Shown here: piece by piece, positions 28,758 through 38,157 of the stretch
Layout: every line of letters starts with the position of its first letter
How positions within the stretch are numbered: the first letter of the stretch is position 1
Assembly: GCA_028819255.1 (NCBI GenBank)
Contig: JAPPMB010000026.1
Location: 1-61,903 of the forward strand
DNA: 61,903 nt
Direction: 5' to 3'
Source: Bryobacterales bacterium
GTDB lineage: Bacteria; Acidobacteriota; Terriglobia; Bryobacterales; UBA6623
Made by a program: the position numbers and the translations under genes
Notes under the pieces: model-generated
What the model was told of the DNA's origin: nothing
Databases searched by the model: none
The model's input: the letters and a program-made list of their open reading frames with translations, nothing else

Positions 28758-29813
28758 ATGTTGAATCGAATGCTGTTCGCCTGCGGCCTCCTGGCGGTCG
28801 CCGCCGCCCCGGCCGCGGCGGCGGACATCCCCAGGACGCCGTCCGGTCGCCCGGATCTTTCGGGCACGTACGACATCGCGACACTGACGCCGCTGCAGCG
28901 GCCGGAGAAATTCGGCGACAAGCTGACGCTGTCCGACGAGGAGGCGGCCGAGATCGCCCGCAATGAGGCCGAGTACATGGCCCGCCGCAACGCCGCCACG
29001 GACCCGGACAGGAAGGCCCCGCCCAAGGGCGGCGACGGCTCGCCGGGGGCCGCCGGCAACGTCGGGGGCTACAACTCCTTCTGGATCGACCGCGGCAGCG
29101 GCGCATTCAGGATCGACGGCAAGTGGCGGACGTCGATCATCACGGACCCCGGGAACGGCCGGCGTCCGGAGCTGACGCCCGCCGCGAAGCAGCGGGCCGC
29201 GGCCCGGGCCAAGCGGTCCCGCAAGAACATGGGCGTGGCCTGGTGGATCAAGGAGGGGATTGAGCCGGGCCCGTACGACGATCCGGAGCTGAGGCCGCTG
29301 GCGGAGCGCTGCCTGCTGGGATTCGGCTCGACGGGCGGGCCTCCCATGCTGCCGGTGCTCTACAACAACCTCAAGCGGATCGTCCAGACCGAGGAGCACG
29401 TCATGATCCTCGTCGAGATGGTCCACGACGCGCGCATCATCCGCATGAACTCCGAGCACGCCCCGCCGGACGTGCGCAGCTGGCTCGGCGACTCCGTCGG
29501 GCGCTGGGAGGGCGACACGCTGGTGGTCGACACGACCAACTTCACGGACAGGCCCGCGCTTTCCGGCGCGTCGAGGAATCTGCACGTGGTCGAGCGCTTC
29601 AAGCGGGTGGACGAGGACACCCTGCTGTACAGCTTCACCGTGGAGGATCCGACGGTCTGGACCGCTCCCTGGAGCGGCGAGTACGTCTGGCCCTCGACGG
29701 AAACCAGGGTCTACGAGTATGCCTGCCACGAGGCGAACTACTCGTTCGGCGGCATTCTGCGCGGCGCGCGCATCCTCGAGGCGGATCTGCTCGGCAAGAG
29801 CGACGACGACTAG
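28758..29813 (+). CDS. Exported protein with GRWEGDTLVV motif (paralogue 2)
   Basis: A 351-residue protein with a signal peptide (MLNRMLFACGLLAVAAAPAAA) and a GGAG ribosome site seven bases upstream. It shares SGRPDLSGTYD and DSVGRWEGDTLVVDTTNFTD with the gene before it, plus a conserved C-terminal YEYACHEANYSFGGILRGAR segment usual for this family. It is longer than its neighbour through an N-terminal insertion with a LTLSDEEAAEIARNEAEY helix. No catalytic residues are known. It presumably acts in the periplasm. Confidence 0.78.
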   Translation: MLNRMLFACGLLAVAAAPAAAADIPRTPSGRPDLSGTYDIATLTPLQRPEKFGDKLTLSDEEAAEIARNEAEYMARRNAATDPDRKAPPKGGDGSPGAAGNVGGYNSFWIDRGSGAFRIDGKWRTSIITDPGNGRRPELTPAAKQRAAARAKRSRKNMGVAWWIKEGIEPGPYDDPELRPLAERCLLGFGSTGGPPMLPVLYNNLKRIVQTEEHVMILVEMVHDARIIRMNSEHAPPDVRSWLGDSVGRWEGDTLVVDTTNFTDRPALSGASRNLHVVERFKRVDEDTLLYSFTVEDPTVWTAPWSGEYVWPSTETRVYEYACHEANYSFGGILRGARILEADLLGKSDDD

Positions 29814-29844
29814 GAGCCGCACGCGAGATCGGGAGCAACGTTCC

Positions 29845-30294
29845 ATGCACAGAGAATCGACAACCAAGAGCCTTTCCCCTGCGGTCGCCTTCGCCGCGGC
29901 CGCCGCCCTCGCGCTGGCCGTCGCCGTGCCGGTCTACGCCCACCACGCCTTCGGGGCGGAGTTCGACCCCAACCGGCCGCTGGTGCTGAAGGGGCCCGTG
30001 GTGCGGGTGGAGTGGGTCAACCCGCACACGTGGATTCACCTGGAGGTCACAACGGACGACGGAAGCAAGGAGGTCTGGATGGTGGAGGGCGGCACTCCGA
30101 ACAGCCTGCTCCGCCGCGGCCTCAAGCGGGACACGATCAAGATCGGCCAGATCGTGGTCGTCGACGGCTATCAGGCCAAGGACCGGTCCAACCGCGCCAA
30201 CGGACGCGACGTCACGTTCGAGGACGGCCAGAAGTTCTTTCTCGGATCCTCCGGAACCGGAGCGCCGTACGACAAGGAGCGCCGCGGCCGGTAG
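29845..30294 (+). CDS. DUF6152 family exported protein
   Basis: A 149-residue protein with a long hydrophobic signal (residues 10-33, ending VPVYA) and the DUF6152 signature: AHHAFGAEFDPNRPL, then GPVVRVEWVNPHTWIHLEV and VDGYQAKDRSNRANGRDV. It is a small predicted OB/beta-barrel-like periplasmic protein. It sits 31 bp after the GRWEGDTLVV protein, an association often seen in Acidobacteria and some Proteobacteria. Function is unknown. Confidence 0.85.
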   Translation: MHRESTTKSLSPAVAFAAAAALALAVAVPVYAHHAFGAEFDPNRPLVLKGPVVRVEWVNPHTWIHLEVTTDDGSKEVWMVEGGTPNSLLRRGLKRDTIKIGQIVVVDGYQAKDRSNRANGRDVTFEDGQKFFLGSSGTGAPYDKERRGR

Positions 30295-30297
30295 CTT

Positions 30298-30317
30298 CGC
30301 CGCCCTCAATGGCGGCG
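30298..30317. terminator. Hairpin between convergent genes
   Basis: CGCCGCC-CTCAAT-GGCGGCG is a perfect seven-base-pair stem right after the DUF6152 stop and before the convergent nucleotidase end. There is no T tract, so termination efficiency is uncertain. Confidence 0.4.
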
Positions 30318-30337
30318 GGGCGCCGCCGGCCCCCGGA

Positions 30338-31642
30338 TCAGGGCAGCTCCTTCCGCGCCGCGACCCAGTCGAGGAACGTGTCCCGCAGGACGCTGCCAGT
30401 CGGGCGGAAGTCGATGCCCAGCCCCTGCCACTGCCCGGCCACGTAGTCGTTGGTCACAAACCGGTAGGACCGCCCCGGATCGACGCCCCGCTCCCGCCGA
30501 AGCTCGCTCGGCAGGTCCTCGCCCCGGACGGTCGCCTCGACCAGTTCGTTGTCGAACGGAAGGATGTTCCACACGTGCCTTGCGGTGACGGTGCCACGGG
30601 ACAGGGAGTCCCGGACGCCTCCGCGGTTCATGTAGGCCAGGTCCGCTCCGGTCGTCTCGCGGATCGCGCGCTCGATCAGGGCCTGCGTCTCCGATCTTCC
30701 GAGATTCCGCGCGCATCGCGCGATGTCCACGTCGACCCGCTCCGACACCTTCGATTCCCAGGCCTCGACGAGCTCTGCGGTCTCTGCGTCCGCGGGGTAG
30801 CGGTCGGCGCGCACCGGAATGCGCTCCCATTCGTGCCGGACGATCTCGCCTGAGTCGGTGTCCAGCCAGATGTCCAGCCGCCCGAGCTCCCGGCCGTAGG
30901 GCCGCAGCTTGACCACGATCCTTCCGTCGAGGACGACCTCGCGGTCGAGCCCGCCGTGATCGTGGCCGCTGACCACGACGTCGACGTCCTCCAGCTCGCG
31001 CAGGACCAGGAGGTCCTCGTCGTCGAAGAGATGCCCGAGGACGACCACCATGTCGGCCTTGGGGTGCATTTCCGCCACGACGGGGCCCAGCGTCTCCACG
31101 AGGGGAAGCGCTCGCCACGGACCGGCCTGCTCGGGCTTGATGAGGCGGGACAGCCGCGGCGTCAGCGCCCCGATCACAGCGATGTCGAGGTCGCCTGCTC
31201 TCAGCACGGCTGCAGGGCTGACGAGCGTCTCCCCGCCCTCCCCGCGGACGTTGGCCGACAGGATCGGTGCACTCGACGCCTCCCGGAATCTGGCGATCTG
31301 TGCCCAGCCGTAGTCGAACTCGTGATTGCCGAGGCAGTGCGCGTCTAGGCCCAGCCCCTCGGCAACCTCGTACACGGGCGTCCCCTTGAATATGGTGGAC
31401 ACGGGGGATCCCTGCACCAGATCACCCGCGTGCAGGACGACCGCGTCCGGCGCGGACTGCTTCTCGCGCCGGACGGCGGTAGCGACATGGGCGAATCCGC
31501 CCATGCCCCGGTCGTCCGGGAGCAGGCGGGCATGGAGGTCGTTGAGGTGCAGGATCGTGACCTGCCGCACGTCCGCCCGGGTCCCGCCCGCGAGCAGTAG
31601 CAGGAGCAGCACTGCGGAACGGACGGCGCGGACGACTCGCAT
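30338..31642 (-). CDS. Secreted 5'-nucleotidase/UshA-like metallophosphoesterase
   Basis: A 434-residue protein with a signal peptide (MRVVRAVRSAVLLLLLLAGG). The ORF extends further upstream, but that part overlaps the receptor promoter. The calcineurin-type metal motifs are clear: LHLNDLHARL (DxH), VVLHAGDLVQGS (GDxxxG), CLGNHEFDYG (GNHE), VVLGHLFDDED and VVSGHDHGG (GHxH). The C-terminal 5_nucleotid_C domain follows with AYMNRGGVRDSL and ILPFDNELVEATVRG. These enzymes hydrolyse nucleotides or 2',3'-cyclic nucleotides and UDP-sugars in the periplasm for salvage of nucleoside and phosphate. It is shorter than E. coli UshA (550), so the substrate is unclear. Confidence 0.88.
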   Translation of the reverse strand: MRVVRAVRSAVLLLLLLAGGTRADVRQVTILHLNDLHARLLPDDRGMGGFAHVATAVRREKQSAPDAVVLHAGDLVQGSPVSTIFKGTPVYEVAEGLGLDAHCLGNHEFDYGWAQIARFREASSAPILSANVRGEGGETLVSPAAVLRAGDLDIAVIGALTPRLSRLIKPEQAGPWRALPLVETLGPVVAEMHPKADMVVVLGHLFDDEDLLVLRELEDVDVVVSGHDHGGLDREVVLDGRIVVKLRPYGRELGRLDIWLDTDSGEIVRHEWERIPVRADRYPADAETAELVEAWESKVSERVDVDIARCARNLGRSETQALIERAIRETTGADLAYMNRGGVRDSLSRGTVTARHVWNILPFDNELVEATVRGEDLPSELRRERGVDPGRSYRFVTNDYVAGQWQGLGIDFRPTGSVLRDTFLDWVAARKELP

Positions 31643-31714
31643 GGCCTTCAGTGTCCCACTCCCGGTCGGGGCGCGCACTGCGGAGCGGACGCGATCACGC
31701 GACGACCGCGGGTG

Positions 31715-31743
31715 TTGACAGGCCGCGGCGATCCGCCTACGAT
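31715..31743 (+). promoter_or_regulatory. Sigma70 promoter of the Oar-like receptor gene
   Basis: TTGACA (31715-31720), exactly 17 bases, then TACGAT (31738-31743). It has a consensus -35 and good spacing. The predicted start of transcription near 31750 leaves a leader of about 50 bases with a GGGAGG before the ATG at 31800. Confidence 0.75.
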
Positions 31744-31799
31744 TGGACAAAGTCCAAGGTCGGGGCATGATCACCTTCGGCCGGGGCGGGAGGTTGAAG

Positions 31800-34700
31800 A
31801 TGAACGGATTTCGCCCACGTGCGATTTGCTGCGCGCTGGCGCTGTGCCTGCTGACTGCGGGCGCCCTTGCGCAGACCGAGAGGGGGACGCTTCGAGGCAA
31901 CGTCGTCGATTCGAGCGGCGCGGCGGTTGCCGGGGCCACCGTGTCAGCGACCAACGCCGAGACCGGCGTCCGGACCGAGACCGTCTCGACGGTCGCCGGA
32001 ATCTACCAGATTCCCCAGGTGCGTCCCGGCATCTACACCGTGGAGGCCGAGTTCAGCGGCTTCAAGAAATTCGTCCGCGAGAACGTCCGCGTGGCGACCG
32101 CGGCCATCGTGCCCGTGGACCTGACCCTGGAGGTGGGCGAAGTGACCGAGAGCGTGACCGTCTCGGCGACCTCGATCAACCTCAAGACGGAGAGCACCGA
32201 GGTGAGCACGGAGGTCAACCCGAAGTCCTACGTCGAGCTGCCGCTCCAGGTGACCGGGGGCAGCGGGCGCGCCGTCGAGTCCTTCATCTTCCTGGCGCCG
32301 GGCACGAGCGGCAACACCTTCGACGCCCACATCAACGGCAGCCAGACGCTCTCGAAGGAGATCCAGATGGACGGCCTCAGCATGTCCACGGCCGAGGTCG
32401 GGGGCGACCCGCGCGTCATTCTCCTGCCCCCGGAGGCGGTTCAGGAGTTCTCCCTCGTGACGAACAACTTCTCGGCCGAGTACGGCAACACGGGCGGCGG
32501 CGTGGAGCGGCTCGTGGTCCGCTCCGGAACCAACGACTTCCACGGCAACGCGTACTGGTTCGTCCGCAACGACAAGCTCGACGCCAGCGGGTTCTTCGCC
32601 GCGGAGCGCCCGGTCCAGCGCAGGAACGAGTACGGCGCGAGCATCGGCGGCCCCATCCTGAAGAACCGCACGTTCTTCTTCACGAACTGGCACTGGTACA
32701 AGTTCCGCGGCGGCGCGCTCAACGCGACCGGTTCGGTGCCGACCCAGCTGATGAAGACCGGGGACTTCAGCGAGCTGGTCCCTGCGGGAGAGGGCGTGAT
32801 CTACGACCCGGCGTCCACCCGGACGGTGGAGGGCGGCGGGTACATCCGCGATCCGTTCACGGACAACATGATTCCGGCCAGCCGCCACAGCTCGATCGCG
32901 ACCGCGATCTGGAACCTGGTGCCCAACCCGGACGAGGCCGGCATCTTCAACAACATCTTCGCCCAGGGAAACCAGCGCAACGACAACCGCAACAACACCA
33001 TCAAGCTTGATCACAACTTCACGGCGTCCCACCGCATCAGCACGATGTACACGTTCGGCAAGAACACGGACAACGGCCCGTTCGCGGTGCTGCCGCAGCC
33101 GGTCACGGATTCGCGCTCAGGCGCCCGCGGGCCGGTCGCCAACAACGGGAGGGTGAACTACGACTGGATCGTGAGCCCGACCATGCTGTTTCACCTCGGC
33201 GCGGGCATCAGCCGCCAGGACCAGCTGCTGGTCAATCTCGAGACCGAGGGCGCCGGCTGGGGCGAGCAGCTGGGAATCCGCGGGACGCACAACGGGCCGT
33301 TTCCGCGGGTCATCATCGATCCCTGGAGCAGCTATGCCCGCCACCAGCGCAAGCTGCCCACCATCTCGACCACCTACCTCTATTCCCCGAGCCTCTCGTG
33401 GACCAAGGGACGCCACAGCTTCAAGTTCGGCGCGGAGATCCGGAAGCTCCAGAACAACTTCACCCTGGGTCCCGACACCGGATCCTTCACCTTCAACCGC
33501 AACCTGACGGCTCTGCCCGGCGTCGCCGGCACGGGGAACGTGCTCGCCAGCTACCTGCTGGGCGAGGTCAACAACGGCACCTTCAACATCCCGCCGGTGA
33601 CGGGCACGCGCCATTCCTACTACGGCTTCTACATGCAGGACGACTACAAGCTGACGCCGAACATCACACTCAACTTGGGCCTGCGCTACGACGTCTTCAC
33701 ACCTCTGACGGAGGTGAACGACAACCACTCCATCCTCAATCCGAACCTGCCCAATCCGGGCGCCGACGGGTTCCTCGGAGCGCTCGAGTTCGCGGGCACG
33801 TGCGACGTCTGCAGGGGGCGGAGCCGGCTGACGGGGAACGACTCGATCTTTTGGAAGAACTTCGGCCCGCGGGGCGGTCTGGCGTGGTCCATCAACGAGC
33901 GGCTGGTCTTCCGCACGGCCTACGGCATGAGCTTCTTCCCCACCGGGGGCCAGGGGGGCGGGAACGTGAAGGCGCCGTCGCTCGGCTTCTCGAGCACCGG
34001 CACCTTCCTGACGCTGGACGGCGGCATCACCTCCGCCTTCAACTGGGAGGACGGGTTTCCGCAGGACTTCGAGCGTCCCCCGCTCCGCGATCCGAGCTTC
34101 GCCAACGGGCAGGCCCCGGCGATCTGGTTTCCCGGCGCCAACAGGCCCCAGTACACCCAGAGCTTCAATGCCGGCTTCCAGTACCAGCTGGCGCCGACCT
34201 GGCTGCTGGACGTGGCCTGGGTCGGAAACAAGTCGACCAGGCTCTCCTCCGGCGTGACCAACATGATGCAGGTGCATCCGAGCCATCTCGGCCTCGGCGA
34301 CCTGCTGCGCTCCAACATCGACGATCCCGCGGTGGCCGCCGCCGGCTTCGGCCGGCCCTACGAGAGCTTCAAGGGCACGCTGGCCCAGTCCCTGCGGCGC
34401 TTCCCGCAGTTCTCGGGACTGAGCCACTGGGGCACCTGGCCGGCCTACGGCAACTCCACCTACCACGCCCTGCAGGTCAAGGTCGAGAAGGAGTTCACCG
34501 AGGGCCTCTGGCTGCTCTCCTCCTACACCTGGCAGAAGACGCTGACGGACTCGTCCTCGACCCTGGGCAGCTTCTTCGGAGCCAGCGCGAGGGACGAGTA
34601 CAACCGGAGCCTGGAGAAGGGCCTCGCGCAGTTCGACGTGCCGCAGCGGGTGGTGGCCGCGTTCAACTACGAGCTGCCGATCGGCCAGGGCAAGCCGATC

Positions 34701-35198
34701 GCGGGCAACATCGGCGGTGTTCTGCAGAAGATCATCGGCGGGTGGCAGCTGAATGCGATCGTCTCGTACCAGGCGGGCACGCCAGTCATTGTGAGCCAGA
34801 ACAACACCTCCCCGCTGTTCGTCAGCAAGCAGATGCCGAACGCCCTGTCGGGCGTCTCTCCGGAGCGGAGCAGGCAGAGCTTCGATCCGGCCGGCGGCAA
34901 GGCCTTGAACATCGACGCGTTCGAGGAGACCGGGGCCTTCGAGTTCGGCAACGCCGGAGCCACGCTTCCCAATGCGCGGAACTTCGCCGTGTTCAACGAG
35001 GACTTCGGGCTGATGAAGCGCTTCACGGTCAGCGAACGCGTGACGGCGGAGTTCCGCTTCGAGGTCTTCAACGCGTTCAACCGCGTGGTGTTCGGCAATC
35101 CTGCGGCGGGGGTGAGCAATCCGGCCGGATTCGGGACCGTCGGAGGCCAGGCGAACCAGCCCAGGCAGGGCCAGTTCGGGATGAAGATCACCTTCTAG
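31800..35198 (+). CDS. Oar-like TonB-dependent outer-membrane receptor
   Basis: A 1,132-residue protein. The ATG at 31800 follows GGGAGG and precedes a signal peptide (AICCALALCLLTAGALAQ). A carboxypeptidase-regulatory-like domain (GTLRGNVVDSSGAAVAGATV, residues about 30-115) leads into a plug region (SATSINLKTESTEVST, MDGLSMSTAEVGGDP, EFSLVTNNFSAEYGNTGGG). The long beta-barrel shows IGGPILKNRTFFFTNWHWY, YGFYMQDDYKLTPNITLNLG and GLRYDVF. It ends in FGMKITF with the terminal aromatic required for barrel assembly. These receptors import sugars, oligosaccharides or other large nutrients through TonB in Acidobacteria. It has a strong promoter of its own and no partner SusD gene. The substrate is unknown. 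Confidence 0.93.
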   Translation: MNGFRPRAICCALALCLLTAGALAQTERGTLRGNVVDSSGAAVAGATVSATNAETGVRTETVSTVAGIYQIPQVRPGIYTVEAEFSGFKKFVRENVRVATAAIVPVDLTLEVGEVTESVTVSATSINLKTESTEVSTEVNPKSYVELPLQVTGGSGRAVESFIFLAPGTSGNTFDAHINGSQTLSKEIQMDGLSMSTAEVGGDPRVILLPPEAVQEFSLVTNNFSAEYGNTGGGVERLVVRSGTNDFHGNAYWFVRNDKLDASGFFAAERPVQRRNEYGASIGGPILKNRTFFFTNWHWYKFRGGALNATGSVPTQLMKTGDFSELVPAGEGVIYDPASTRTVEGGGYIRDPFTDNMIPASRHSSIATAIWNLVPNPDEAGIFNNIFAQGNQRNDNRNNTIKLDHNFTASHRISTMYTFGKNTDNGPFAVLPQPVTDSRSGARGPVANNGRVNYDWIVSPTMLFHLGAGISRQDQLLVNLETEGAGWGEQLGIRGTHNGPFPRVIIDPWSSYARHQRKLPTISTTYLYSPSLSWTKGRHSFKFGAEIRKLQNNFTLGPDTGSFTFNRNLTALPGVAGTGNVLASYLLGEVNNGTFNIPPVTGTRHSYYGFYMQDDYKLTPNITLNLGLRYDVFTPLTEVNDNHSILNPNLPNPGADGFLGALEFAGTCDVCRGRSRLTGNDSIFWKNFGPRGGLAWSINERLVFRTAYGMSFFPTGGQGGGNVKAPSLGFSSTGTFLTLDGGITSAFNWEDGFPQDFERPPLRDPSFANGQAPAIWFPGANRPQYTQSFNAGFQYQLAPTWLLDVAWVGNKSTRLSSGVTNMMQVHPSHLGLGDLLRSNIDDPAVAAAGFGRPYESFKGTLAQSLRRFPQFSGLSHWGTWPAYGNSTYHALQVKVEKEFTEGLWLLSSYTWQKTLTDSSSTLGSFFGASARDEYNRSLEKGLAQFDVPQRVVAAFNYELPIGQGKPIAGNIGGVLQKIIGGWQLNAIVSYQAGTPVIVSQNNTSPLFVSKQMPNALSGVSPERSRQSFDPAGGKALNIDAFEETGAFEFGNAGATLPNARNFAVFNEDFGLMKRFTVSERVTAEFRFEVFNAFNRVVFGNPAAGVSNPAGFGTVGGQANQPRQGQFGMKITF

Positions 35199-35217
35199 GG
35201 GCTCCGGCCCGGCCCTC

Positions 35218-38157
35218 TCAGGGCGCAGGGCCCTCCGCCAGGCGGCGGAGGGCGCCGGCGTGCAGTTGCGCCAGGTGCGGGTCGGGAGCGGGCAGGATGT
35301 CCAGCGCCCGGCCCAGCATCGAGGCCGCCGGTCCCCAGCGTTCCTGGCGGGCATGGATCTCCCCCAGGCGGCCGAGAGCGACCGCGTGCTCGGAATGGTG
35401 GCCGACCAGCTGCTCCAGATGGCGTTGCGCCAGGTCCCATTGCTCGCCGGCGGCGTACAGGTTGGCGAGCAGCAGGCGGGTTCCGGCTTCGTCGGGCCGG
35501 AGCCGCACCGCGCTCTCGAGCAGCGTCGCGGCCCTCTCGGCGTCTCCCAGCGTCGCGTGCAGCCGGCCAATGCTCTCGGAAGTGTGAAAGTCGATGAAGG
35601 CGTCTGACGGAGCCAGCGCGCGAGCCTCCCGATACGCCTGGTAGGCGTCCTCGGCCTGTCCGTTTCCAAGCGCGAAGGTTCCGCGGCGGAAGTGCCGCAC
35701 CGCCGCCTCGCGACGCTCGATGCCCGCGATGGAGCCGGCGCCTTCGGGCGCGAGCGATCCGGGATCCAGCAGGGGCACGACGCTGCCCTTCCGGCGGGCG
35801 AGCTTCTGGATCGTCTCCCACCCGTAGCGCCGGTTCGTGTAGTCGTTCCGCGGGGCCGAGAATTCGATGCGGGGGCGGTCGTCGGTGTTCAGCGGGACGC
35901 CGGAGACATAGCCGGCGAGGTCGGGGCCGCCCATCAGGTAGGCGCAGAGCAGGCTGATCGCGTCGTCGCCGTAGACGAGCTCGCGCGAGACCTCGGGATT
36001 CGCCAGGCGCCGGCTCAGGAGGGCCAGATCGATCCCCCCCGGACCGTTCCTCCCGACCAGGCCGACGACCGGGAAGCGCATGTCGGGGTCTCCCAGCCAC
36101 AGCTCGGCGCCGGGGAACGCCTCCAGGAACGTCGCTGTGACCATCCGGAACTCCTCCTCCGCGAGCTGGTAGAGCGGCAGCCACTGGACCATCAGGCCGC
36201 CGTCCGCCAGTCTCGCCGCAGCCAGGCGGTAGTGCTCCAGCGAGTACAGGCTGCCGGTGCCCGCCCCTGCGGGGAAGAAGATGTCAGCCACGATGACGTC
36301 GAACCGCAGGTCGGTCGCCAGCAGGAAGTTGCGTCCGTCCCCGACAACGAACCGCGCTCTTTCGTCATCGAGCACGGCGTGGTTCTGCCGGGAGAAGTAC
36401 GGCGCCGTTTGCGCCAGGCTCTCGACGAGGTCGACGATGTGCATGCTCTCGACTGGGTGCCGTGCGACCGCGCCGGCGGTCATGCCCGCCCCCATCCCGA
36501 TCGTCAGGACACGCCGGGGCTGCCGGTGGAGAAGCATGGGTATGTGCCCCAGGCCCTGGGAGGCGAGCGCCCCGAGCCTCCCCGCCTGGACCTTGTTGTC
36601 GATCAGGAGCAGCACGTCGTCGGGAGTCTGCTCGACGCGGACGTTGGCGACGAGGCCGTCCTCGTAGAAGAGGATCCGTCTCGCGTCCGCGGAGGATCCG
36701 ACGCCGACGTAGAGGCGGGTGGCGTGCGCCGCAAGAAGGCCGATGGCGGCCAGAGCCGCGGTCGACGCGGTCGCCAGCCGTTTCAGGGCCATCCCGGCGG
36801 CCGGCGAGAGGACCATCAGGGATGCGCCGACCGCGAGACTGACGGCGGAGACAAGCATCATGCCCTCCTTCACGCCCAGCAGCGGAATGATCGCGAAGCC
36901 GGCCAGGAACGAGCCCGCGATCGCACCCACGCAGTTTGCCGCGTAGACGTTGCCGACCGCCGTGCCGAGTCTCCTCGTCCCCGAGGCGCAGATCCGGCCC
37001 ACCAGGGGGAAGGCGCACCCCATGAGCAGGGTCGGGACGAGCATGACCGCGAAGCACAGCAGCAGCTGCACCGCGACGGACGCTCCCCACTCGGCTTCAA
37101 GCGGCTGGAGCCAGTCCGAAGCCAGGTCGGGGATGACGCCGAAGACGTGAATCAGGGCGAGCGCGTGCAGGCCGATCCCGACCTGGGTGGCCCCGAACCA
37201 GAAGACCGGCTTGGCGGTCCCCTGGAGGAATCTGCCGCAGAGGAAGCTCCCCAGACCGATGCCGCACAGGAACGCGGCCAGGATCACCGTGAAGCTGTAG
37301 GTCGTGGAATGGAGGGTGATGGCGAGGTTGCGCGTCCAGAGGACCTCGTACGAGAGCGCCGTCGCGCCGGAGATGCCGAACGCGCAGGTGACGGCGAGGA
37401 CGAGCCTGCGTGGGTAGGGTGCGAACGCACCGTCCGCGACCGGACTGGGTGTCGGGCGGCGCCTCCTTCGCCGCCGGCCGGACTTCCGTCGCGCCACGCC
37501 GCGACGGGGCGACTTGGCCTCCCGTGGCCGAGCCTGGTCCGCTGCGCGGTGCAGCGCCAGCGCGACAATGCCGACCGCGACGCTGACGGCGATCGCCAGA
37601 GCGTGGGCCGCCGCGACCCCGGCGTACTCGACCAGGAAGAATCCGGTTGCCATGCATCCCATCGCCGCCCCGATCGTGTTGGCCCCGTAGAGAAGGCCCA
37701 GATCCCGTCCGATGCGTTTTCCGGGGCGGGCGGCGAACCGAGCCAGGACCGGCAGCGATCCACCCATGAGGGTCGTGGGCACCAGCACCAGCGCGAAGCA
37801 GAACCCGAATCGGGCGAGAGAGACAGCCAGGAACGAGTCGGGGGCCTGCTGGCCCAGCTGGGCGGCCGCAACCTGCGCGTGCGAGATCAGCGACGGGACG
37901 AATGCCGCGTAGAGTCCCGTGCCGATCTCGAGCAGTCCATAGAGCAGCAGAGGCTTGCCGTAGCGGTCGACGACCTGCCCGAATGCCCAGCTCCCGAGGG
38001 CGAGCCCCGCGAAGAAGGCCGCCAGAACGGTGCTGACCGCCAGGACGGTCGCGCCAAAGACCAGCGAGAACATGCGGGCCCACAGCAGCTCGTAGACCAG
38101 TCCTGAAAGGCCCGTCATGAGGAACAGGCCGAGCAGAACCGGCTGAAAGGGACGCAT
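35218..38157 (-). CDS. Fused MFS-like transporter / spermidine-synthase-like methyl/aminopropyltransferase fold with TPR tail
   Basis: About 979 residues. The first half holds two sets of hydrophobic helices, starting directly after the chosen ATG (LLGLFLMTGLSGLVYELLWA; second set ATALSYEVLWTRNLAITLHS), joined by a basic RRRRRR linker near residue 230. The middle (about 525-760) is a Rossmann domain like spermidine synthase: VLTIGMGAGMTAGAVARHP, IVDLVESLAQTAPYF, VVGDGRNFLL, FDVIVADIFFP. The C-terminal 150 residues are TPR-like (PSDAFIDFHTSESIGRLHAT onward). Such membrane-anchored SpeE-like fusions are frequent in Acidobacteria and Planctomycetes, and their real substrate is unknown. It converges on the receptor gene with only 19 bp between stops. 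Confidence 0.85.
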   Translation of the reverse strand: MRPFQPVLLGLFLMTGLSGLVYELLWARMFSLVFGATVLAVSTVLAAFFAGLALGSWAFGQVVDRYGKPLLLYGLLEIGTGLYAAFVPSLISHAQVAAAQLGQQAPDSFLAVSLARFGFCFALVLVPTTLMGGSLPVLARFAARPGKRIGRDLGLLYGANTIGAAMGCMATGFFLVEYAGVAAAHALAIAVSVAVGIVALALHRAADQARPREAKSPRRGVARRKSGRRRRRRRPTPSPVADGAFAPYPRRLVLAVTCAFGISGATALSYEVLWTRNLAITLHSTTYSFTVILAAFLCGIGLGSFLCGRFLQGTAKPVFWFGATQVGIGLHALALIHVFGVIPDLASDWLQPLEAEWGASVAVQLLLCFAVMLVPTLLMGCAFPLVGRICASGTRRLGTAVGNVYAANCVGAIAGSFLAGFAIIPLLGVKEGMMLVSAVSLAVGASLMVLSPAAGMALKRLATASTAALAAIGLLAAHATRLYVGVGSSADARRILFYEDGLVANVRVEQTPDDVLLLIDNKVQAGRLGALASQGLGHIPMLLHRQPRRVLTIGMGAGMTAGAVARHPVESMHIVDLVESLAQTAPYFSRQNHAVLDDERARFVVGDGRNFLLATDLRFDVIVADIFFPAGAGTGSLYSLEHYRLAAARLADGGLMVQWLPLYQLAEEEFRMVTATFLEAFPGAELWLGDPDMRFPVVGLVGRNGPGGIDLALLSRRLANPEVSRELVYGDDAISLLCAYLMGGPDLAGYVSGVPLNTDDRPRIEFSAPRNDYTNRRYGWETIQKLARRKGSVVPLLDPGSLAPEGAGSIAGIERREAAVRHFRRGTFALGNGQAEDAYQAYREARALAPSDAFIDFHTSESIGRLHATLGDAERAATLLESAVRLRPDEAGTRLLLANLYAAGEQWDLAQRHLEQLVGHHSEHAVALGRLGEIHARQERWGPAASMLGRALDILPAPDPHLAQLHAGALRRLAEGPAP

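Noticed and set aside
30306..31118. Long second minus-strand frame over the 5'-nucleotidase gene
   Set aside because: It is a shadow of the real gene in another frame, with Arg/Gly/Ala-rich sequence and no domain.
33117..35669. An 850-residue antisense frame over the receptor
   Set aside because: It is antisense to a clear TonB receptor, has no domain, and has a composition typical of reversed GC-rich coding sequence.
35692..38106. An 804-residue plus-strand frame opposite the SpeE-like fusion
   Set aside because: It is antisense to a gene with strong motifs and has no recognisable protein features.
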